DNA from: Xenorhabdus ehlersii
GTDB lineage: Bacteria; Pseudomonadota; Gammaproteobacteria; Enterobacterales; Enterobacteriaceae
Length of the DNA stretch: 64,000 bases
Assembly: GCF_003610465.1 (NCBI RefSeq)
Contig: NZ_RAQI01000002.1
Coordinates: 372,001-436,000 of the forward strand
Direction of reading: 5' to 3'
Below the pieces are notes generated by a model. The model ran no database searches, had not been told where the DNA came from, and saw only the letters and a list, made by a program, of their open reading frames with translations. A program made the translations under genes and the position numbers. Positions 21,535-30,289 of this stretch are shown one piece after another. How positions within the stretch are numbered: position 1 is the first letter of the stretch; every line of letters starts with the position of its first letter.

Positions 21535-22365
21535 TCATTGGAGATTTTTAAGAAATTCGACCAAAATAGGATTAAACAATTCCGGTGCTTCCCAGAACGG
21601 TGCGTGACCAAGGCCAGCTAAATTAACTATTTTCCTTTTCCAAAGATTTCGGTAATTGAGACCATTAATATAATCAAAATTAATATAGGGATCATCTGCT
21701 CCATTAACAATCGCTAACGGTGTTTGACTGGTTTCAGCCAATAATTTTTGATCTGTTGCTTGAGGGGAAAGAAAAGCCTCAAACATATACTGCCGTGCCA
21801 ATCCATCTGTTCTTATCACTGCTTCAATAATAAAAGGCTCATGAGGCGCATTAACACCATAGGTATCAGAGACAAAATTTTTGATATCTTCCTCAGTAAA
21901 TTCCGCCTTGCCGGCAAGCCCCAAACCAGGACGAAAACCAAGAGCCACGTTATCTGCACCGACTGATACCGGTGGAGCACCGCAAATCATTAAGCCAATC
22001 ATCTTAGGGAACAACGCCAACATTTCCAACCCAATATGACCTCCTAATGACCAACCAAATACTACCACTCTGTTAATGCCTATTTTTTCTAGTACCTCAA
22101 TGACCGTATGTGCATAACCAGGCATTGAATATGCCTGACGTGATTCACTGGCATTTGATGATGAACCATGCCCTGGCAAATCTAACGCCAAAACCCGATA
22201 CTTCCCTTTTAACTGATTAATTTGATGACGAAATATTTCTTTACAACTTGAATTACCATGAATGAAAAGAACAGGTAACCCACTCCCGCCAGTATCTATT
22301 ACTGAAATACCTGCATAACGGGTCTGAATATTATAGTAATTAATACCATTCTGTGTAGTAGTCAT
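21535..22365 (-). CDS. Alpha/beta hydrolase
   Basis: A 276-aa alpha/beta hydrolase. The oxyanion-hole region is FIHGNSS (34-40), the nucleophile elbow GWSLGG has S106, the likely acid is in NGADDP, and the catalytic histidine is in GLGHAPFW. The cap region between strands is about 60 residues. No signal peptide, so cytoplasmic. GAGGAGAG lies just upstream of the ATG. Family members include esterases and C-C hydrolases; the substrate cannot be told. It is divergent from the TRAP transporter genes. Confidence 0.85.
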   Translation of the reverse strand: MTTTQNGINYYNIQTRYAGISVIDTGGSGLPVLFIHGNSSCKEIFRHQINQLKGKYRVLALDLPGHGSSSNASESRQAYSMPGYAHTVIEVLEKIGINRVVVFGWSLGGHIGLEMLALFPKMIGLMICGAPPVSVGADNVALGFRPGLGLAGKAEFTEEDIKNFVSDTYGVNAPHEPFIIEAVIRTDGLARQYMFEAFLSPQATDQKLLAETSQTPLAIVNGADDPYINFDYINGLNYRNLWKRKIVNLAGLGHAPFWEAPELFNPILVEFLKNLQ

Positions 22366-22665
22366 TATTCTCTCTCCTCAAGTAATAGGGATGAGTTTAA
22401 GGAAGCGATTAAATTAGCCTTATTACAAATCATCAGTATTGAATCATCATAAAACGATAGAGATTTTGACTGAATTAAACCCTCCTGAAAGTTATTATGA
22501 GATTTATTTATAAAATCTGATTTTTTTATCCTCTGCAAGATTATGCAGTGCGCTTCCCCCACTTAAAATCTATCAGTAACTTCATATTTTTCGTTTGTTT
22601 TTTTAAGACACACAAAACACCTATCACAAATTTTCAACATAAAACTCCGAACCAGGTAAGTAATG

Positions 22666-22675
22666 TTGTATACAA
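22666..22675. promoter_or_regulatory. Candidate GntR-type operator upstream of TRAP genes
   Basis: TTGTATACAA is a perfect 10-bp palindrome that fits the GntR/FadR-subfamily operator pattern (TnGTnnnACnA-like). It lies about 55-60 bp before the TAXI gene start. No GntR gene is in the window, so this is suggestive only. Confidence 0.35.
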
Positions 22676-22727
22676 GTGAATGCAAACATTTAACATTTAT
22701 TACACAACATCATCTGGTAATCACATT

Positions 22728-23777
22728 ATGACTATAAAAAATATGGCTTCCTTAAAAGTAAAGCGCCTATTGACAGCTACTGTTGCCATTGCTCTGGTCA
22801 TCATGGCCATGACAGGAAAAATAGAAAATGCCCATAAACGTTTTCTCTCCGTTGCTACGGCTTCCACAGGCGGAACTTATTATCCAATGGGAGTCGGTCT
22901 GGCCAATGTCTGGAGTAACCATCTGAAACAAGAAAATATTCAGGTGACGGGACAATCTTCAGCCGGTTCGATTGAAAATATTGATCTGCTCCAAAAAAAT
23001 GAAGCCCAACTGGCTATTTTACAGAGTTTGCTCGCCGTCGAAGCCTATCAAGGTGTCCGAAATTTCAAAAACCGCCCTTATCGGGATTTGCGTTCTATCT
23101 CCGTTCTTTGGCCAAATGTTGAACATTTTGTTCTAGTCGACGATAAAGTCAAAGATGGCACGCTAAACGATATTGCCGGAACACGTTTTTCTGTTGGACC
23201 ACAAGCGAGTGGAACCGAACAATCTACCCTGATTATTCTGCAAGGTGTCAACCTCAGCAAACAAGAGATTCACCCAGAATATCTTGGTTATGGTGATACC
23301 GTTTCAGCTATGCGGGACGGTCGTCTTGATGGTGGCGCCTTACCTGCGGGTGTACCCGCTTCAGCAGTCACAGATATGTATGCCAGTGGTGTTCCTGCTC
23401 GCATTCTAAATGTGACAGGTGAACAATTGAAAAAGATTAACGCTATTGCCAACTCATGGTTTCGCTTTATCATAAAACCAGAAACTTATCCACGCCAAAA
23501 ACAGCCTATCCAAACGATCGCACAACCCAATATTCTGATGACAACCCGCAAAATAGATGAAAAAACCATCTATCAATTAACAAAAGTGATGTTTGAAAAT
23601 CAAAAGGAAGTCCACCAGATCCATAGCTCCGCAAAATACATTCTGCCTGAAAACGCATTGAAGGGTGTTTCCGTACCATTACATCTTGGGGCATATCGAT
23701 ATTATCGCGAAATTGGCCTGGATATTCCTGACTATCTTATGCCTCCAGAACTTAAATCGACAGACAAACCCCAATGA
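22728..23777 (+). CDS. TAXI-family TRAP transporter solute-binding protein
   Basis: A periplasmic substrate-binding protein of about 349 aa for a tripartite ATP-independent transporter. After an N-terminal hydrophobic anchor or signal (LLTATVAIALVIMAMTG) the TAXI hallmark FLSVATASTGGTYYPMGVGLANVWS appears, then AGSIENIDLLQKNEAQLAI and VSAMRDGRLDGGALPAGVP. The start is uncertain among ATGs at 22680, 22728 and 22743. The fused permease gene follows after 58 bp. Ligands of TAXI proteins include glutamate and other dicarboxylates; context with LhgO suggests a related acid here. Confidence 0.88.
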   Translation: MTIKNMASLKVKRLLTATVAIALVIMAMTGKIENAHKRFLSVATASTGGTYYPMGVGLANVWSNHLKQENIQVTGQSSAGSIENIDLLQKNEAQLAILQSLLAVEAYQGVRNFKNRPYRDLRSISVLWPNVEHFVLVDDKVKDGTLNDIAGTRFSVGPQASGTEQSTLIILQGVNLSKQEIHPEYLGYGDTVSAMRDGRLDGGALPAGVPASAVTDMYASGVPARILNVTGEQLKKINAIANSWFRFIIKPETYPRQKQPIQTIAQPNILMTTRKIDEKTIYQLTKVMFENQKEVHQIHSSAKYILPENALKGVSVPLHLGAYRYYREIGLDIPDYLMPPELKSTDKPQ

Positions 23778-23835
23778 TTTTTGACCGGAAATCATAAAGC
23801 TCAACTTAATTTTCCCATCATGTTATGGAGTCACC

Positions 23836-25806
23836 ATGAATACTGATAATGTAATACCATCCACAATAGAGCTGGATAAAGAAGCAGGATCAGGCAGCCG
23901 TCAATTAAGCGGTTTCTATTCGAAGCTCACGATGATACTTGCCATCGCTATTTCCCTTTATGCTATCTATTCCAATGCGTTATCCAATACGCAGGAATTT
24001 TATCGTAATGCAACATTTCTCACTGGCATTCTGGGGTTAGGCTTTATTCTGTTTCCGATTTCCAAACGTTATTCAACAGCCAAATTTAATTATTGGGATT
24101 ACCTATTTATTCTGCTTACATTGGTGAGTTATGGGTATTTTTATTTTACTTACACTGACTTGCATGTTGTACGTAACAGCATTCCCAATACCACAGATTA
24201 TGTGATGTCCGTCATTGGCATCGCTGTACTCTTTGAGGCAGCAAGGCGTACAACAGGCTATTTCATACCGGGGTTATCTCTTTTTGCCATCATCTATGCT
24301 TTATTCGGCAACTATTTCATGAGTATCTTCGGTCATGCCGGATTTTCACTTGAGCGTCTGCTATTCCGCTTATTTATGACCAGTGAAGGAATTTTCGGCA
24401 TTACCCTATCCACGGCATCAACGGCAATTATTGTTTTTATCCTGTTTGGTGCATTCTTAAGTGTCAGCGGTGCAACGGCATTATTCAATGACCTTGCCAT
24501 GGCAATGGCCGGACGTCGTCGTGGTGGCCCAGCCCAAGTTGCGGTCATCTCCTCTGCCCTGACGGGTTCACTGAGTGGCAGTGCTGTTGCCAACGTTGCT
24601 ACAACCGGAACCTTCACTATTCCCCTGATGAAAAACATCGGCCTGTCTCCCCGTTTTGCCGGTGCTGTCGAAGCGGCGGCATCAACAGGAGGCATGATCA
24701 TGCCGCCGATTATGGGAGCAGCCGCATTTATCATGGCCGGTTTTTTGGGCATTTCTTACACCACTATTGTGATTGCAGCCATTATTCCGGCACTGCTCTA
24801 TTACGCAGCCCTGATTATTGCCATTGATCTGGAAGCCAAAAAACAAGGATTGAAAGGCGTCAGCAGGGAAAATACTCCCAAAGTCAAAGCGGTACTCAAA
24901 TCCCGTGGGCTACTATTATTGCCACTCTTTATCGTGATTGGCACTTTATTGACCGGAAAGACGCCGATTTATGCCGGTTTTCTCGGTATTATCGCGATTA
25001 TTATCGCAAGTTGGATCACACCAGATACTTCCGTGCGCATGACTCCCAGGAAAATCGCCGCTGCCCTGAATGAAGCTGCCCGTGGAGCTATTCAGGTCAC
25101 TGTCGCCTGTGCGGCCATTGGCGTTATTATCTGTGTTGTTACCATGACAGGCATTGGATCAACCCTCGCTTTTAATATCGTATCCCTGACCAACAATACC
25201 CTGTGGATGATCCTGCTGGTTGTTATGGTAGTTTGTATTGTCCTCAGTATGGGGCTGCCTTCAACTGCCTTATATATTGTTGTTGCTGTGACGGTGTCAC
25301 CTATATTAATTAAAGCAGGTGTTTTACCATTAGCTGCTCACTTCTTTGTTTTTTGGTTTGGTGCACTTTCCAATATTACCCCACCGGTCGCACTCGCCAG
25401 TTACACAGCTGCCAGCATTGCCCGTGCTGATCCAATACAGACTTCATGGAATGCGGTCTATCTGGCTTTGCCAGGTTTTATCATTCCCTTTATTTTGGTG
25501 TACAACCCAGCATTATTGATACAGGGTGATGACTTAAACGTCCTATCCATTAGTTATATGATCCTGACTGCACTGATTGGCATCTATTCACTTTCTGTTG
25601 CCAGTGCTAATTTCTGGATGTACAAAACCCATTGGTTAGAGAGAATTCTCTTCGCTATTGCCGCGATCCTGTTAATCAAACCGGGAATGATCACAGATCT
25701 GGCCGGAATAATATTGATTATCGTGGCAGGAACCCTGCATTTCTTACGCAATAAATTGGAACGTGTAAAAAATAAGAATAATGAGGAACACCCTAAAAAT
25801 GTATGA
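23836..25806 (+). CDS. TRAP transporter fused permease (DctQM-type)
   Basis: A 656-aa inner-membrane protein that combines the small (Q) and large (M) permease subunits, as is usual for TAXI systems. The N-terminal part has about four membrane helices (residues 30-170), then the M-type core with ALTGSLSGSAVANVATTGTFTIPLMK and AAASTGGMIMPPIMGAAAF, and the second half motif MGLPSTALYIV. It drives uptake by an ion gradient. The stop overlaps the lhgO start by 8 bp, so the two are translationally coupled. Confidence 0.93.
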   Translation: MNTDNVIPSTIELDKEAGSGSRQLSGFYSKLTMILAIAISLYAIYSNALSNTQEFYRNATFLTGILGLGFILFPISKRYSTAKFNYWDYLFILLTLVSYGYFYFTYTDLHVVRNSIPNTTDYVMSVIGIAVLFEAARRTTGYFIPGLSLFAIIYALFGNYFMSIFGHAGFSLERLLFRLFMTSEGIFGITLSTASTAIIVFILFGAFLSVSGATALFNDLAMAMAGRRRGGPAQVAVISSALTGSLSGSAVANVATTGTFTIPLMKNIGLSPRFAGAVEAAASTGGMIMPPIMGAAAFIMAGFLGISYTTIVIAAIIPALLYYAALIIAIDLEAKKQGLKGVSRENTPKVKAVLKSRGLLLLPLFIVIGTLLTGKTPIYAGFLGIIAIIIASWITPDTSVRMTPRKIAAALNEAARGAIQVTVACAAIGVIICVVTMTGIGSTLAFNIVSLTNNTLWMILLVVMVVCIVLSMGLPSTALYIVVAVTVSPILIKAGVLPLAAHFFVFWFGALSNITPPVALASYTAASIARADPIQTSWNAVYLALPGFIIPFILVYNPALLIQGDDLNVLSISYMILTALIGIYSLSVASANFWMYKTHWLERILFAIAAILLIKPGMITDLAGIILIIVAGTLHFLRNKLERVKNKNNEEHPKNV

Positions 25807-26998
25807 CGTGATTGTTATTGGTGCAGGATTGGTTGGGCTTGGCACCGCTAATGCCTTACAAGAACAGCATCCGCACTTGCGCTTGCTGATATTAGATAAA
25901 GAAAATGGCGTGGCTGCACATCAAAGCGGTCACAATAGTAACGTTGTGCATTCCGGCATTTATTACACTCCTGGCAGTTTAAAAGCACAACTGGCGAAAC
26001 AAGGAAACCGTACAATATATGAATTTTGTCAACAGCATGGATTATATTACGACCGCTGCGGTAAGGTGATTGTCGCCACACAACTCAAGGAGCTTCCCCT
26101 GCTGGAAAATATCTACCAGCGAGGATTGAAAAACGGCCTTGAAGTCAGCCTCCTCTCACAAACCCAACTGAAAGAGCGCGAGCCTTATGTCAACGGCCTT
26201 GAGGCAATATTAGTGCCCGATGCAGGGATCGTGAATTACCCGGAAATTGCGGCTAAACTGGCGGAAATCATTCAGGCCAGGGGGGGTAATATTTATTATC
26301 AACAGCAAATCCAAGGTATTCATGAATACAGTGATTATGTTGAGGTACAAACTCAGCAAACCAGCTATCAGGCTAAATGGCTGGTGAATTGTGCCGGATT
26401 GCATAGTGACAGAATTGCCAAGTTAGCAGGCTATAAGACAGGTATGAAGATCGTTCCTTTCCGCGGTGAATATTATGTTCTGGACAACAGCAAAAATTAT
26501 CTGGTTAATCACCTGATTTATCCCGTACCTAACCCTGATTTTCCTTTCCTCGGCGTTCATTTTACGCGAATGCACAATGGCAAACGAGATGTTGGCCCGA
26601 ACGCAGTATTGGCATTTAAGCGTGAAGGATATAGCAAAACAGATTTCAATCTACGGGATTTAGCCGAGGTACTGACTTACAAAGGATTTTGGAAAATCGC
26701 CACACGTTATTTCTGTGAAGGTATGGCAGAAATACGACGTTCCTTTTCTCGCCAGCTTTTTACCGAAAATGCCCGGCAGCTTATTCCTGATTTGCAACCG
26801 GAAGATATCACTCCAGGGCCAGCCGGCGTGCGCGCCCAAGCACTTACCGCCGATGGCAAATTGGTGGATGATTTTCACTTTGTGAAAGGTCGTCGTTCAC
26901 TGCATGTTTGCAATGCACCGTCTGTAGCGCGGCGGCCAATTTTGCACTATTTGGCGGTATATTCTGCACTACTTCAAGTGAAAATTACCGCCCTATAA
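25799..26998 (+). CDS. lhgO: L-2-hydroxyglutarate oxidase LhgO, 3' end replaced by prophage
   Basis: LhgO is an FAD enzyme that oxidises L-2-hydroxyglutarate to 2-oxoglutarate. The N-terminus has the Rossmann motif VIVIGAGLVGLGTA, then HNSNVVHSGIYY and GPAGVRAQ. The ATG at 25799 (GAGGAA 10 nt upstream) overlaps the permease stop. The family's C-terminal block NAPSPAAT breaks after NAPS: from 26923 the reading continues in prophage DNA for 24 foreign residues and stops at 26998. The authentic 3' end lies at 60517-60585 and would give a 396-aa protein. The lost segment is part of the conserved FAD-binding C-terminus, so activity is probably reduced or absent, though 374 residues remain. Confidence 0.9.
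   Translation: MYDVIVIGAGLVGLGTANALQEQHPHLRLLILDKENGVAAHQSGHNSNVVHSGIYYTPGSLKAQLAKQGNRTIYEFCQQHGLYYDRCGKVIVATQLKELPLLENIYQRGLKNGLEVSLLSQTQLKEREPYVNGLEAILVPDAGIVNYPEIAAKLAEIIQARGGNIYYQQQIQGIHEYSDYVEVQTQQTSYQAKWLVNCAGLHSDRIAKLAGYKTGMKIVPFRGEYYVLDNSKNYLVNHLIYPVPNPDFPFLGVHFTRMHNGKRDVGPNAVLAFKREGYSKTDFNLRDLAEVLTYKGFWKIATRYFCEGMAEIRRSFSRQLFTENARQLIPDLQPEDITPGPAGVRAQALTADGKLVDDFHFVKGRRSLHVCNAPSVARRPILHYLAVYSALLQVKITAL
26919..26922. repeat. Target-site duplication, left copy
   Basis: CGTC directly before the left prophage end, matching CGTC at 60515-60518. Mu-type elements usually duplicate 5 bp; here the fifth base differs (C at 26918, A at 60514), so either 4 bp were duplicated or one base has changed. 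Confidence 0.8.
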
Positions 26999-27013
26999 TG
27001 CACAGTGCAGAAT
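26923..27013 (+). repeat. Prophage right end (Mu attR equivalent) with three transposase-binding-like sites
   Basis: ATTTTGCACT at 26939-26948 and ATTCTGCACT at 26961-26970 are spaced 22 bp apart, like Mu R1 and R2. A third copy, AGTGCAGAAT at 27004-27013, is in the opposite orientation. The first site starts 16 bp from the terminus, exactly as at the other end. Confidence 0.8.
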
Positions 27014-27024
27014 AAAACGCCTGA

Positions 27025-27600
27025 TTAAAAAATGTCATCATTAGCCGCACGGCCTACAGGCAAATATTTGTAAATGCTTGACAGTGAAATATTAAATGCC
27101 TTAGCGATCTCACGCCGTGTTTTTCCTTGACTCAACAATTGGATCGCCTGCTGATATTTATCTTCCGGCAGTGCCACCGGACGCCCTCCAATTCGCCCCT
27201 GTGCCCGTGCTGCGGCTAGTCCAGCATTAGTACGTTCAATAATCAGTTCCCGTTCCATTTCAGCCAATGCACTCATCACATAGAAGAAAAAGCGTCCCAT
27301 TGGCGTACTGGTATCAATGCTGTCGGTCAGGCTTTGAAAGTGGATACCGTCATTGCTTAGTTTTTCATTCAGGGTAATAAGGTTTTTTACACTGCGCCCC
27401 AGTCTGTCCAGTTTCCAGACAACCAAAGTATCACCTGTTTTCAGGTGTTCTAATGCTTGTTTGAGTCCCGGTCGATTGGCAGTTTTGCCGCTTATTTTAT
27501 CTTCAAAGATGTGATCACAGTTGGCTGCGATTAAGGCATTACGTTGTAAGTCACTGTGTTGGTCAGTCGTTGATACTCTGATATAACCGATCTTCGCCAT
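27025..27600 (-). CDS. gin: Gin-type DNA invertase (serine recombinase)
   Basis: A 191-aa small serine recombinase (Gin of Mu is 193 aa). The catalytic serine is S10 in GYIRVSTTDQ, with the arginine pair in KLDRLGRS, the long E-helix region (PMGRFFFYVMSALAEMERELI) and a C-terminal HTH (TRREIAKAFNISLSSIYKYL). It should invert the adjacent tail-fibre segment between the gix-like sites at 27667 and 29416 with help from host Fis. It ends about 100 bp from the prophage terminus; no com or mom gene lies between. Confidence 0.95.
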   Translation of the reverse strand: MAKIGYIRVSTTDQHSDLQRNALIAANCDHIFEDKISGKTANRPGLKQALEHLKTGDTLVVWKLDRLGRSVKNLITLNEKLSNDGIHFQSLTDSIDTSTPMGRFFFYVMSALAEMERELIIERTNAGLAAARAQGRIGGRPVALPEDKYQQAIQLLSQGKTRREIAKAFNISLSSIYKYLPVGRAANDDIF

Positions 27601-27666
27601 AACTCACCTCTTTTCTTTCCTGCCTAATTATTTTATCGGCTATATTGCAAAATAAATTAGTATCTT

Positions 27667-27692
27667 ATCCGTAAAACCTCGGTTTAGCGGGA
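27667..27692. other. gix-like recombination site, invertase-proximal
   Basis: A 26-bp quasi-palindrome centred on TC at 27679-27680 with the core AAAACCTCGGTTT, which is the core of Mu gix. It is inverted relative to the site at 29416. Confidence 0.85.
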
Positions 27693-27704
27693 ACCGTAGA
27701 ACGG

Positions 27705-28430
27705 GTGGAACGGACTAATTTAGGCAAAACTCACACACCGCGTACGACATTGAAATCCGGTGAATGGGGCAAACCGGTTGGTTACTCAGTGCTAGTAGAC
27801 TCCTATAGCGCAGGATTTCCTGCACCGTTAGGTACTCATGGCTATTGGCATGTTATTGGAGCACGTGATACCAGTGCGGGGTATGCCGGTTTTCTAGCGA
27901 GTTATGCTAACGGCCTAATTTATTACGGTCATGCCCTGGCTGCCCGCGAAAATCCAACATGGTATGCGTTATATACCACCAGTAACACCACAGTCGTTGA
28001 TGGCTACCTAAAAACAGCATCCCCCATTATCCAAATCTACCCTGGTGGCACCTTTACCACCAACGACGAATCCGAGGGTGCTATTGTCGAGCGTCTGTCT
28101 GAGGGCGTCTATCTCATCAAAAACGTGCTGGGGTTTAATGCTGATGCGGCATGGGGCGGTGTTGATGGTGGGGTTGAGATACCGCTGTGTAAAAATAAAC
28201 TGCCGTTGATTTGGGTGGATTACAAAGTGCTACCCGATGGTGCCATCAAATTAATGACCTACCACCGTGAGCATGCAGAAGCACCTACATTCGCCCAAAA
28301 TGTACGAGAGAGTTATTCAGACGGTGACCCGATTGATATCCCCGCCGGTCGGTCTATATCTGTCCGTGTCCAGATGCCAGAGAGTTCTATTTGGAATCAG
28401 CAACAACGGAAATTGACTGAGTCGGAATAA
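27705..28430 (+). CDS. Silent alternative tail-fibre C-terminal module (S' variable part)
   Basis: An open frame from 27675 with no proper start (a GTG at 27705 is not preceded by a usable ribosome-binding site). Its first residues, read through the gix-like site, are NLGLAG, and the expressed fibre reads NLGLPE at the homologous site, so inversion fuses it in frame. The module of about 245 residues is a phage tail-fibre C-terminal domain (TPRTTLKSGEWGKPVG..., then glycine/tyrosine-rich receptor-binding-like sequence). In this orientation it should not be expressed. No second assembly gene (U') accompanies it, unlike in Mu. Confidence 0.85.
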   Translation: MERTNLGKTHTPRTTLKSGEWGKPVGYSVLVDSYSAGFPAPLGTHGYWHVIGARDTSAGYAGFLASYANGLIYYGHALAARENPTWYALYTTSNTTVVDGYLKTASPIIQIYPGGTFTTNDESEGAIVERLSEGVYLIKNVLGFNADAAWGGVDGGVEIPLCKNKLPLIWVDYKVLPDGAIKLMTYHREHAEAPTFAQNVRESYSDGDPIDIPAGRSISVRVQMPESSIWNQQQRKLTESE

Positions 28431-28434
28431 ATAT

Positions 28435-28451
28435 AGGGGCATAGTGCCCCT
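28435..28451. terminator. Hairpin between convergent fibre modules
   Basis: AGGGGCA (28435-28441) pairs with TGCCCCT (28445-28451) around TAG, between the ends of the silent module and the assembly gene. Confidence 0.55.
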
Positions 28452-28456
28452 GATTG

Positions 28457-28882
28457 TTATTCTGGCGCTTTAGGCCAGTCAATATTGGGTGCTGTCGAAC
28501 AGTCTACACGGTTCAGTAGCACGCAATATTTTTTCCATGCTGTTAGCGCTGACAGTTCCGCCGCCGTCGCCATTTGAAGATCGACGGCATACTGTAGCGG
28601 CGCGATTGCGCTGGTCGCCTGAGTCATGAGATATTTTTTCTGGGATTCAGCCTGTTGTTGCAATTCCGCTGGTGTCGGCGGTGGGATATCACCCCATGCA
28701 GGTAGACCGTCAGATCCCACAATCCGGCGTTTCCCCGCGGGGATATCACGTGTAAATTTAATAAAAACAGCCTCGCGCACCGCAACCCCGTCATCCGGCC
28801 ATGTCCCCGCGGCAACATATGCATCTTTCAGAGACAACAGAAAGAACGAATTCTGCGCCGCACTAAAAATATATCTACTCAT
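28457..28882 (-). CDS. Tail fibre assembly protein (Mu U-like)
   Basis: A 141-aa Caudo_TAP-family chaperone that helps tail-fibre folding or attachment. Conserved features are the central GDIPPPTPAELQQQAE linker and the C-terminal LSALTAWKKYCVLLNRVD...WPKAPE. It begins 3 nt after the fibre gene and lies inside the invertible segment, so it follows the fibre only in the current orientation. Confidence 0.92.
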   Translation of the reverse strand: MSRYIFSAAQNSFFLLSLKDAYVAAGTWPDDGVAVREAVFIKFTRDIPAGKRRIVGSDGLPAWGDIPPPTPAELQQQAESQKKYLMTQATSAIAPLQYAVDLQMATAAELSALTAWKKYCVLLNRVDCSTAPNIDWPKAPE

Positions 28883-28884
28883 TA

Positions 28885-29724
28885 CTATCTCCCTATGGCT
28901 AAATATTGACCGCCCTCACCCTGCACATTGACATGGGCAACAAAACCATTACGTTGTTTGTTTGTTGCTCCCCACGTATGTCCTGTCGCCCAACCTGCAT
29001 CAGAAACAATAACGTGGTCAACAGTTGTTGGGAATTTGAACGGGAACTCCACAAACACGCGGGTTGACGAACTGAAATCAATCAGACCAAATTGAATGTA
29101 TATATCACCTAAACGATACCAGCCCTGCCCATGCTCAAACCTGAGATACGCCAGAACCGCATTAATACTGCCCCGTGAGATTAAATCCCGGCCAGTGGGT
29201 GTGATGGGGCTCAGTGTTGCCGTATCCGCCCCGGTAAAATACGGCAGCAGATCTCCTCCGGTCACCAATCCGGCCAGTGCCGTCAGGGTCGCGTTCAGGG
29301 GTTGCCGATTTTTTATAATTTCAGACAGACTGTTAGAAAAGTTTGCGTCATTGTTGATTGCCTGAGCCAGTTTCTCCAACGTATTCAACGCGGCTGGGGG
29401 GTTACCTGCAATTAATTCGGGTAAACCGAGGTTTTTCACAAACTCCGATTTGTTGGGGATATCGGCGCCGTTTCGGGATTTTTCCAGCCAACCTTTGGCA
29501 ACAATCGCGGTTATCGCGTCAGCAAGTTGACTCTGTTTTCTGGGGTCTGGGGTAATCCCGGCTTTCGCCAAAATGTTTTTACATTCCTGTTGAATATCCC
29601 TGACTGAGAATTGGACATCATTTAACCATTGAGAGGGCACTATTGTGCCGGGCAATCCGGTACTGGGATCGCCATCATCAAATATATTGCCAGGTGTATT
29701 AACGGGGGGCATTAAATCTTGCAT
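28885..29724 (-). CDS. Tail fibre protein (Mu S-like), currently expressed version
   Basis: A 279-aa receptor-binding fibre. Residues 1-97 are the constant part outside the invertible segment (VPSQWLNDVQFSVRDIQ is a common phage fibre N-terminus). The gix-like site encodes NLGL at 98-101, and the remainder is the variable part ending in a beta-rich domain (GYWxx-like: WATGHTWGATNKQRNG). Host specificity is expected to depend on which C-terminus is joined. Confidence 0.92.
   Translation of the reverse strand: MQDLMPPVNTPGNIFDDGDPSTGLPGTIVPSQWLNDVQFSVRDIQQECKNILAKAGITPDPRKQSQLADAITAIVAKGWLEKSRNGADIPNKSEFVKNLGLPELIAGNPPAALNTLEKLAQAINNDANFSNSLSEIIKNRQPLNATLTALAGLVTGGDLLPYFTGADTATLSPITPTGRDLISRGSINAVLAYLRFEHGQGWYRLGDIYIQFGLIDFSSSTRVFVEFPFKFPTTVDHVIVSDAGWATGHTWGATNKQRNGFVAHVNVQGEGGQYLAIGR
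29416..29441. other. gix-like recombination site inside the tail-fibre gene
   Basis: A 26-bp site with core TAAACCGAGGTTTT, centred on GA at 29428-29429, closely resembling Mu gixL. It is in inverted orientation to the site at 27667 and encodes the NLGL junction. Confidence 0.87.
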
Positions 29725-29728
29725 AGTG

Positions 29729-30289
29729 TTAATCCTGATAAGTAAATCGACAAAAGGTATGCGCGGGTTTCAGTTCGTTAAAAACGGATTCAATAACGGG
29801 ATCGCCAAAGGACAGCAACCGTTCGCCCGCCGCCGAACTGCCTGCCCTGAACCGATAGGTGGGGACACGTGTTCCATAGATATTGACGACCCACGACCAT
29901 ATCGAATCAGGATGCATCAGCCTGTCACCCGCGCGGTTTATGCCCGCCCGAAAGGGTTCGGGTTCAGTAATGGTAATCTGGTAACCCAGACGGGCAGCCA
30001 GAGAAATAAAATAGGGGATGGATAACCCACCTGTTTCCGCCAGCTTCAGCAAGACCATTTCCAGCCGTTGCTGGTAGCTGTTATCGGCATTTTGGGTGAT
30101 ACCGAGCACGCGCTCCCAGTCAGGCAGTAACGACTGAGCAAAGAACGGTGTGATAGCGCCACTAACACGATGGGCGCTCTGTTTTGTCCATTGCAACTGC
30201 GTTGCTTCAGCCCCCAGTTCGGCATCCAAACGGGGGGCATCAATGGCATAGCTGACCGGCGGCAATAACTGCTTTAGTAATGATTTCAT
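29729..30289 (-). CDS. YmfQ/DUF2313 tail protein (Mu gp48-like)
   Basis: A 186-aa baseplate-associated protein of the YmfQ family, found between the baseplate J-like protein and the tail fibre in Mu-like phages. Starts LLKQLLPPVSYAIDAPRLDAEL and contains DWERVLGI and the conserved C-terminal LKPAHTFCRF. It overlaps the upstream baseplate gene by 4 bp. Confidence 0.9.
   Translation of the reverse strand: MKSLLKQLLPPVSYAIDAPRLDAELGAEATQLQWTKQSAHRVSGAITPFFAQSLLPDWERVLGITQNADNSYQQRLEMVLLKLAETGGLSIPYFISLAARLGYQITITEPEPFRAGINRAGDRLMHPDSIWSWVVNIYGTRVPTYRFRAGSSAAGERLLSFGDPVIESVFNELKPAHTFCRFTYQD

Larger units (their letters stand above)
27667..29441. other. Invertible tail-fibre segment (G-segment equivalent)
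   Basis: About 1.75 kb between two inverted gix-like sites, next to the invertase gene. It contains the variable 3' part of the expressed tail-fibre gene, the assembly gene, and in the opposite orientation a startless alternative 3' part. Inversion would join that alternative part in frame to the constant N-terminus. Confidence 0.88.

Noticed and set aside
22365-22562. 65-codon frame just upstream of the alpha/beta hydrolase, stop overlapping its ATG
   Set aside because: No ribosome-binding site of its own is evident, the composition is not protein-like, and its end contains the hydrolase Shine-Dalgarno; more likely leader DNA.
26923-26998. 24 extra C-terminal residues of LhgO as a natural variant
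   Set aside because: They are encoded by the prophage end, and the true C-terminus is found intact on the other side of the prophage.
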